Part shown: piece after piece, positions 57,601 to 64,000 of the stretch
Layout: each line of letters begins with the position of its first letter
How positions within the stretch are numbered: the stretch's first letter is position 1
Source: Phallusia mammillata
Taxonomy: Eukaryota > Chordata > Ascidiacea > Phlebobranchia > Ascidiidae
Direction: 5' to 3'
Assembly: GCA_003260075.1 (NCBI GenBank)
Contig: QLIY01000702.1
Coordinates: 1 to 64,000, forward strand
Length of the DNA: 64,000 bases
Program-made: the position numbers and the translations under genes
Notes under the pieces: model-generated
Databases searched by the model: none
What the model was told of the DNA's origin: nothing
The model's input: the letters and a program-made list of their open reading frames with translations, nothing else

Positions 57601-60600
57601 AACTAGTGTCTGTACGAAATAAAGTGGACCATTTTTTAATTTGTGGAAACCTTTTAGACAACCAGATGCTCTGTCACTAAAACAGGCTACCCAACTTTGG
57701 ATCGCGACCCATAGGTTGGGAAACACTGGTTTAGTGAATGCTGCGAAATAAACTTTAAATACAACACCTAACGTGCGTTACTAGGTTTCGCCAGTGCTGA
57801 GGAGGTGGTAATGAAGGACAACCTGCAGGAACTGGTCGACGAAAATCAGGTTCTGAAAGACACGGTTTATCGGCTAAACTCCGAACTTGGAAGATACGTG
57901 GCCCCCCCCCCGGACAACCTGCAGGAACTGGTCGACGAAAATCAGGTTCTGAAAGACACAGTTTTTCGGCTAAACTCGGAACTTGGAAGATACGTGAGCA
58001 ACACTTCGCCCGTGCGGAACTTTGCCGACACACCTCGAAATGGAGACGTGAAGAAATTAATGGTAAGGTTAGGAACTGAGGGTATTTTGTTTTATTATGT
58101 AATTTTATTTTTAAAGGTGCTTCCAGACGTTTATTCGGGATTTAAAAAATACATCCAAAATTTCCCCCAAAAAATACTTCAAAAGGGGTTGATTAATTCA
58201 TATTAGCTAAGATGGACAGTAATTCAAAACTGGGATTAGCCCTGCAGCGTTAATGCAGACCGGCACACTCGTATCAATCTTCGGTTAGGCGTACTTCGAT
58301 TACATTCACAATAAGTGGGTGTGTAAATTTCGAAACAGTCGTGTGTTACCAAACTGTATATTCACCATTGAGCTGTCTCGTACATTATGCAATATTGATT
58401 TACCATAATAGATTATCCGATTTTAACCGAACTATGGTTTCAGTCGGATTACCACCAACTGCCGCCGTTGTTTGCAAGCTATGATCGTCAGTTGAAGGAA
58501 AGAGACGAACAGATTGCAGCTTACGAAGCCAAACTAGGGATTATCCGCAAACAGGTATTGACTGATTGATTGAAATACGATATCTCATGTTATTGAATAG
58601 ATCTCATGTATGCTATACACTAAATCGGTGGTTCCCAACATTAATCGAGTAATTCTCCACTTAACATGTCAAATTACATTTATTATTCCCCAATGCACTA
58701 CAGTAGATGCTAAACCATACAAAGATCATTTAAAATTGGGTATTTTGTCAACTTCACGGGTTATATGCCGACTTCTGACGTGTCTATTTACAAACCACAT
58801 TTACAAAAGTAAATTCCTCCCCTCAAGAAAAGTAGCCTACAAAAAGAATTTGTGGAGATTTTAAGCAAAACGTTCGAAAACGAAAGATGTAAATCTTTGT
58901 TCCCTTTTAATTTTTTGTTTTGTTTGCGTCCTGAGTGATTGATTGCAATTGTCATTACCCTGTAAGCAAACCAATACCACACGTTAAACCAATACCACAC
59001 GTCAATACCACACAAATTGATTTCAAATTGAGCACTGACCAATAATCAAAGTAGCCTAAGACAAAGCCAGCCTTGTAGAGTATGGGTATACTCCCCCCCC
59101 CCCGTTCGAAAACGAAAGATGTAAATCTTTGTTCCCTTTTATTTTTTTGTTTTGTTTGCGTCAAGAGTGATTGATTGTCATTACCCTGTAAGCAAACCTA
59201 TGCGACACGTTTTAAGTTAGTTTCAAATTGAGCACTGACCAATAAGCAAAGTAGCCGAAGACAAAGCCAGCCTTGTAGAGTGGGTATACTTTTTAATACT
59301 TGCTTTTTCTTTAGGTGGGATCGGAGTCGCCAGAAAAACTGTAAGTTATCTTGAATATTTTGTATTTGTAATGCAGACAGCTATTTATGGTTTGTTTCGA
59401 TGTGTTTCAGTGGCAATCTGAAGGAGCAGAACACATTAATGGTAGAGGAAGTTCAACTTTTAATGGAGCAGCTAGAAATGATGCAGAAACAGGCAAAAGA
59501 TTTGCACGTGAAGCACGTGGACGAAGGTAAAGTGGCGATTTTGAACAAAATTTTGCAGGTTATAAATTTAAAGTGATGTTATTCTAGATTGCGAAGATTT
59601 CAGAAAAATAATTCGCCGGGATTATTTTCTGAAATCAAAAATTTACAATAACACTTTGGCTTAACCTATCATTACTATGTCCACAAATCGGGCAACTTTT
59701 AAATAGGCAATCTAGTAATAAAACGAATGAAAATGCTAACGGTTAGACAGATTAGAAAGTTATTGAACAATTACAATCACAAACCCTCCCTAAAACATCT
59801 AACAGTCAACATGTTCATACGTTTTATTAAGTAGTTTGCGTAAATTGTGTATTTTAGAGCCCGAATTTTTTCAGTTTTAGCTGTAATCTCAATCTTTTTT
59901 ACTTTTTTCGCAGTTGCCCGACTTTCGAAGCGACTTGCTTTTACTGATGCAGAACTAGAGCAAGCGGAAAAAGACCGAAAGTTGCTTAAAGCAGAATTGA
60001 CAGATTTGCAGGAAAAATTCGACAAACTGAAGGTCGAAAGTAGTGAGAAAATCCCTGCGCGAGATCACGTGGCTGCGTTGACTCGGTGCAAAACGTAAGC
60101 ACTCGAATCGTTGTGTAACAAAGTTTTAGGCCAAAAGTACGTTTCTTTGTCTGATTTGGAATACTAAATGGTATTTAATCGTTAATTTAGTTATATTCTA
60201 ACACAGTGGTTCGCAACCTTGGGAGAAATTCTTCCCCGGTTAGGAACCTAGTTTATTTGTTTCCAAACTGTTTTGAAACGAGTTTTGAATGGACAGAAAC
60301 GAATTGTTGTTTCAAACGCAAAAGTGCATATACGACCATACTCACTGATCTAACACAAAGAGTTTTGTAAAACTGGTTTACTCTTTCCCCCCCCCCCGCA
60401 AAAGTGCATATACGACCATACTCACTGATCTAACACAAAGAGTTGTGTAAAACTGGTTTACTCTTGACTAGCTTTTGATTTGGACCAGAATTACAAAACT
60501 ACTGATTAAAAGTTTCGTGCTCGGGATTTTGCAACAGTTATGTACCCAAGAAAACAAGAGTCACTGGGAATCTTTTGTTTCCGAATTTGGATGTTTGAAA

Positions 60601-61878
60601 ATCGTACGGTTGTGTTACGAAACCCCTGGCGTGATTAGGCGTTTACTTTTGAACTAGATTTTGCCTAATCGTAAAACTTTATTCTTCGCAGGGAAATTGA
60701 GGACCTTAACGAGCAACATATTAAGGAACTCAAGGAGCTGCTCATTAAACTAAAGGTGACAAAAATCAAATATACTGTTTTGGACAAACACATACCTTGT
60801 TTTATGTACATTATGCATTTATTTGATGATTGTTTGGCTGTGACCCCTCGAATTTGTTTAACCGTTTTTTCTGTGTTTTTAGGAAGCTCACAAGGAGAAG
60901 AGCGAGTTATCCTTAAAAGAAGCTGAACAAACTGCTGAGATTAAACAAATGGAGGGAGAGCTGGACGCACAGAAAGCAACGAGAATGTGAGTGTAAAAAA
61001 CTACCTAACTACGAACCGCAAATGTCAGGCCATGAAGTAAAAAGTAAACCGCTAGAAAATGGTCGAAAATAGTCACTTTACTACATTTTCTTTGCTAGTT
61101 TTCTAGACTGTTATCAGATTGTCTGACAAATTTATTGGTCGATTGTTTTCGATTGGTAGTCAAATTATAAGTTACATTAATAAAACCACCGTAGGCCCAT
61201 GTCCTTTTAAGGTTTATATCTTTACCATTAAAAAGACTAATTTCTTACAGGAAGCTAACCTCAGAGATCGAGCAACTTCGGTCTAGTCTCGAAGCAGCCG
61301 AGCGCCGTGAGATGGAATGTCAGCTTCACCTTGCTAATGTTATCAGAGTGGCAGAACGTGCCAGTTGTGAAAGGGATACGATCGCTTCAGTGGCAGAACG
61401 CGAACAAAAATCGGCCCATCGAGCTCTACGACAATCGATGCGAGAGAAATGGGAATTGGGCAAAATGGAGCAAACTCTTAAGGTAGGAACATTGGTTGTT
61501 TGATATTTTTCGTTCTATCTTTTTTGGCATGCGAAAGTGGAAACGCTAGTCCATTGCCTTATTTAAACTGAGAAGCGTTAAAGTAGCAAAAATCATTTGG
61601 GACGTTTGTAACATTATACTCGGATAATCGGCTGTTTATGCCCCCCCCCCAAGCGTTAAAGTAGCAAAAATCATTTGGGACGTTTGTAACATTATACTGG
61701 GATAATCGGCTGTTTATGTAAGTTTACTATGTTTTCTGGCATTTGCTGGAAAAACACCTGCCACATTTGTTTTTTTGTTTTAACACAAACTTTTGCTTTA
61801 AAGTGTAACGTAGGTTATGTGATTACATACAGTAAACCTCGGGTAAACCGGACTTGGTTAATCCAGATATTCACATAA

Positions 61879-61929
<51 letters not shown>

Positions 61930-62880
61930 CTAATCGACATCGGTTTATCAGAATCTTCGCATAATCCGGTAACTTTTTTTGGCCACAACGGGTTCGAATT
62001 AACAGAGTTTTACTGTATTTTTACTTTTTTTCTTCTTTTACCCTTTTAACATGGCACATCCTAATGTCCAATTGACGCATTTTTGCCCACCAACACAGTT
62101 TACCTTTTCAGCAATGCAAAGTCGAATTGGCGACAAGAAACAAGGATATTGACGATCGCCTGAGGGAAGTGGAAGACACCCATGTTGGCCACATGAGGGA
62201 GCAAGAGTTGGAGAAAGCTCGGTTACGTAAACTTCTTCAGCAAAAGCAAGGCGATTTGGATACAATGGCGAAAAGCAAAAGGTAAAATTGGTTCAAAAAG
62301 AACGCATTGTTTTGTCATTAAGTGAAAGTCTGGTTGAGGTGTGTATAGGAAACAATCTAGTTTTAATTTCCAAACGTTACAAAATTATTGTTATTACATT
62401 TCTTAAAGCGGGGCTTTTACTAGGCATGATGCAAAAGTCATGTACCCTTTTTGATGCTGTTTGTAGGTCACCAGGTTGCTGCACCGCTTTTACAAGTTTG
62501 TGGATTCTAATCGTGCCTTGTTTTTTGTTGTTTCTCTTTTTTTGAAGCAATTCAAATTCGCCAACATCTGTCATTTGACAAATAAAAAAATTAACGATTG
62601 GACAGTTGGCTTAACAGAGAATGGTAGGAAACAACAAACAGACAAATCCTATTGAATACATAGCTGGTAATCGCAGGAGCAGATCAATTACTGCGATTAA
62701 CCTGATTTGTCTATGTAGCTTAATCTGCACACAGAACGTTTATGTGTTAAAATATATTATAAATCTGTTGCTTCTATTTGAAGGCAAATCGAGGTAGAAC
62801 TCGAAAACGTGTGGCAAGCAGCTCACAACGAGAACCGACAGATGATGGAAGCACTGCACAAATCTAAGATCGTTTTTTAA
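54696..62880 (+). CDS. CEP89: CEP89 (CCDC123), centrosomal and distal-appendage coiled-coil protein
   Basis: CEP89 sits on centriole distal appendages and takes part in ciliogenesis; a mitochondrial role is also reported. Exons: 54696-54731, 55040-55181, 55431-55513, 55841-55913, 56364-56434, 56675-56788, 56913-57087, 57355-57441, 57785-58062, 58444-58554, 59315-59340, 59411-59526, 59914-60094, 60692-60755, 60883-60986, 61251-61482, 62112-62281, 62784-62880. All phases fit: 2160 nt, or 719 aa as written. Exon 9 carries an in-frame 32-codon repeat across a 10-C tract (57901-57996), so the natural protein is probably 687 aa (human 783). The N-terminus matches the family (basic start, then RHIAKALVPPA) and is disordered. 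From about residue 230 it is nearly continuous coiled coil, with family motifs LQELVDENQVLKDTV, LPPLFASYDRQLKERDEQ, VEEVQLLMEQLEMMQKQAKD and, at the C-terminus, VELENVWQAAHNENRQ. Overall similarity to CEP89 is clear along the chain. Confidence 0.92.
57902..57911. other. 10-C gap-like tract inside CEP89 exon 9
   Basis: Coding repeats 57816-57901 and 57912-57996. By chance the junction keeps the reading frame open. Confidence 0.85.
59093..59103. other. 11-C gap-like tract
   Basis: Direct repeats 58872-59092 and 59104-59291, with an extra ACCAATACCACACGT-type repeat in the left copy. Confidence 0.8.
60204..60386. mobile_element. Partial hAT-type element in CEP89 intron 13
   Basis: CAGTGGTTCGCAACCTTGGG looks like a hAT 5' end, but no matching 3' end or target duplication is visible before the C tract at 60387. 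Confidence 0.4.
60387..60397. other. 11-C gap-like tract
   Basis: Direct repeats 60318-60386 and 60398-60465. Confidence 0.8.
61641..61650. other. 10-C gap-like tract
   Basis: Direct repeats 61573-61640 and 61651-61718. Confidence 0.8.
61830..62015. mobile_element. pogo/Tc1-mariner-like MITE in CEP89 intron 16
   Basis: Starts CAGTAAACCTCGGGTAA and ends AACAGAGTTTTACTG, bounded by TA on both sides (61828-61829, 62016-62017). The interior repeats TAATCCGG-type words and is interrupted by a 48-C gap tract. A fragment of the same family lies at 4330-4412. Confidence 0.65.
61880..61927. other. 48-C tract
   Basis: Inside the pogo-like MITE of CEP89 intron 16, no flanking repeat. Probably a sized gap. 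Confidence 0.7.
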
Positions 62881-63313
62881 CTTTACTATTTATTTGTTGT
62901 ACAAACCAACTGCACCCAACTTCTCAACACCTCAAAAAACGTTCGTATACTGTCGTTTCTGAACATCGTAAACCTGTATACAGTAACACGATACAAAAAT
63001 CTGTAACTTGGAGCAGTATTGCTACCCGTCCAAACTAACAAAAGCAGTTAAACAACAATTCGTACCAATATTTAGAGAGAAATTGCCCATCTGATTATAA
63101 GGTGCTTCTGTTTTTTCACTGTACATTTTGATTTATATTTTGGACCATAGCGCCGGTATCGACAAACCATCATTATTGTTGATAGGTAGAAAACTAAAGG
63201 ACTATTGGTTAAACTTAAAAACACATGGTGCTTGCATTTTACGTACCAAATAATTTGTACACTGTCGGGTGCTTAAAAGTTGAAGCACATATCTCTGCTT
63301 ATGTCGCTGGTTT

Positions 63314-63319
63314 AATAAA
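63314..63319 (+). terminator. Possible polyadenylation signal of CEP89
   Basis: AATAAA about 434 nt after the CEP89 stop codon, followed by GT-rich sequence. Tentative. Confidence 0.35.
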
Positions 63320-63631
63320 ATGCTGTGCACGCCGCGTATAGTTCCTGTTTAAGTTTTTTTTACCGCACCTGAGATTACGTTCTGTTTCTGAATACCTGTG
63401 ACTCGCTGTAAGTTACTGGATGTACTTTCTTTGCACCCCCCCTATATTTATGTAACACTTAGGCAAGCACGCGTCAAGAAAGAGTGCTTTTTTATTTTAC
63501 CGCTTATTTCATCCTGATATGTCACGTGATTTTTCGCTTCATCGCCCATTTTTGCACCTCGCCCCATTAATGCAATCATAAATGTTTTTTTGTGTGTTTT
63601 GTCCTTTAACACCTGTACTTTCAACTGTAAT

Positions 63632-63703
63632 TGCATTGCGTAGTTTCACTTCCCGTCTAGATGACGGCAACTGCATTGCGTAGTTTCACTTCCCGTCTAG
63701 ATG
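63632..63703. repeat. Two-copy tandem repeat, unit 40 bp
   Basis: TGCATTGCGTAGTTTCACTT and the bases following it recur 40 bp later with no visible change. There is no C tract here, so this looks like a genuine tandem duplication. Confidence 0.7.
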
Positions 63704-64000
63704 TATATTTAACAGTTTACCCTGTACTTTGCCTTCACCGATAAAAAAATGCAAAATGACCTACACCTGGTGTGGACCGTTCCTAACAATACACCAATGC
63801 GCAAAAATCTCAAAAGGATTTTGACCATTTTGTCAACTTGAAAAAACATAACCATTCGTCGTATCAAACTCGTTCTAAAGTTTATTTTCTACACATTAAA
63901 CTGCATCGTTTTAGTTAATTTTTCGCCTGTGCTTTGTCTCGTTACTGTACCCGTTTCTGTATTATACTTATAGTTTGTTCACCGCTAAACCTGCTTCACC

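Larger units (their letters stand above)
62881..64000. other. Sequence downstream of CEP89
   Basis: 3' UTR and flanking DNA with a 40-bp tandem repeat. No gene seen. Confidence 0.55.

Noticed and set aside
61990-62015. GGTTCGAAT as a tRNA B box
   Set aside because: It is the inner part of a pogo-like MITE end; no A box or acceptor stem at tRNA spacing.

Overview
The window reads as nuclear DNA of an ascidian tunicate, most likely a Ciona species. The organism call is an inference. It rests on AT-rich sequence, compact genes with many short introns (about 60-700 bp), metazoan and chordate-type proteins, intronless copies of some housekeeping genes, dense hAT-type MITEs and very high allelic divergence. 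I lean weakly towards C. savignyi.

Seven genes can be reconstructed with confidence. TAF4, a TFIID subunit, lies on the minus strand at 3221-12513 in 15 exons. LSM14, an RNA-granule and translation-repressor protein, lies divergently on the plus strand at 13151-16709 in 10 exons. SLC9A8 (NHE8), a Na+/H+ exchanger, is on the minus strand at 18142-29720 in 15 exons, one junction of which is a U12-type AT-AC intron. EXOSC7 (RRP42), an exosome ring subunit, is a single exon on the minus strand at 30433-31299. Two tandem aquaporin-8-like genes with altered NPA boxes are on the minus strand at 33760-38125 and 41011-44579. APEH, an acylaminoacyl-peptidase, is a single exon on the plus strand at 50905-53013. 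CEP89, a centriole distal-appendage coiled-coil protein, is on the plus strand at 54696-62880 in 18 exons. For every multi-exon gene the exon lengths sum to an intact frame and the splice sites agree with the protein homology. The genes are mostly housekeeping and do not form an evident pathway; only the aquaporin pair is related by function.

Between and inside the genes are non-autonomous hAT elements with perfect 8-bp target-site duplications (one nested in another), pogo-like and foldback MITEs, and a repeat of about 220 bp in an SLC9A8 intron.

The strongest structural signal is technical. About 28 tracts of 10-12 C, always C on the plus strand, are nearly all flanked by near-identical direct repeats of 70-900 bp, and five tracts of 45-64 C mostly lack such repeats. 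They behave like scaffold gap placeholders: 10 C where two contig ends of different haplotypes overlap and were not merged, longer runs where a gap size was estimated. Four single n positions also occur, at least three of them with flanking repeats. Apparent exon duplications in SLC9A8, TAF4 and CEP89, and poly-Pro or poly-Gly reading frames, should be read in that light. I saw no CRISPR array, rRNA or convincing tRNA, and no clearly undescribed system. The best biological leads are the aquaporin pair, the AT-AC intron, the TAF4 microexon with a weak donor, and an apparently polymorphic hAT insertion visible as empty and filled alleles.
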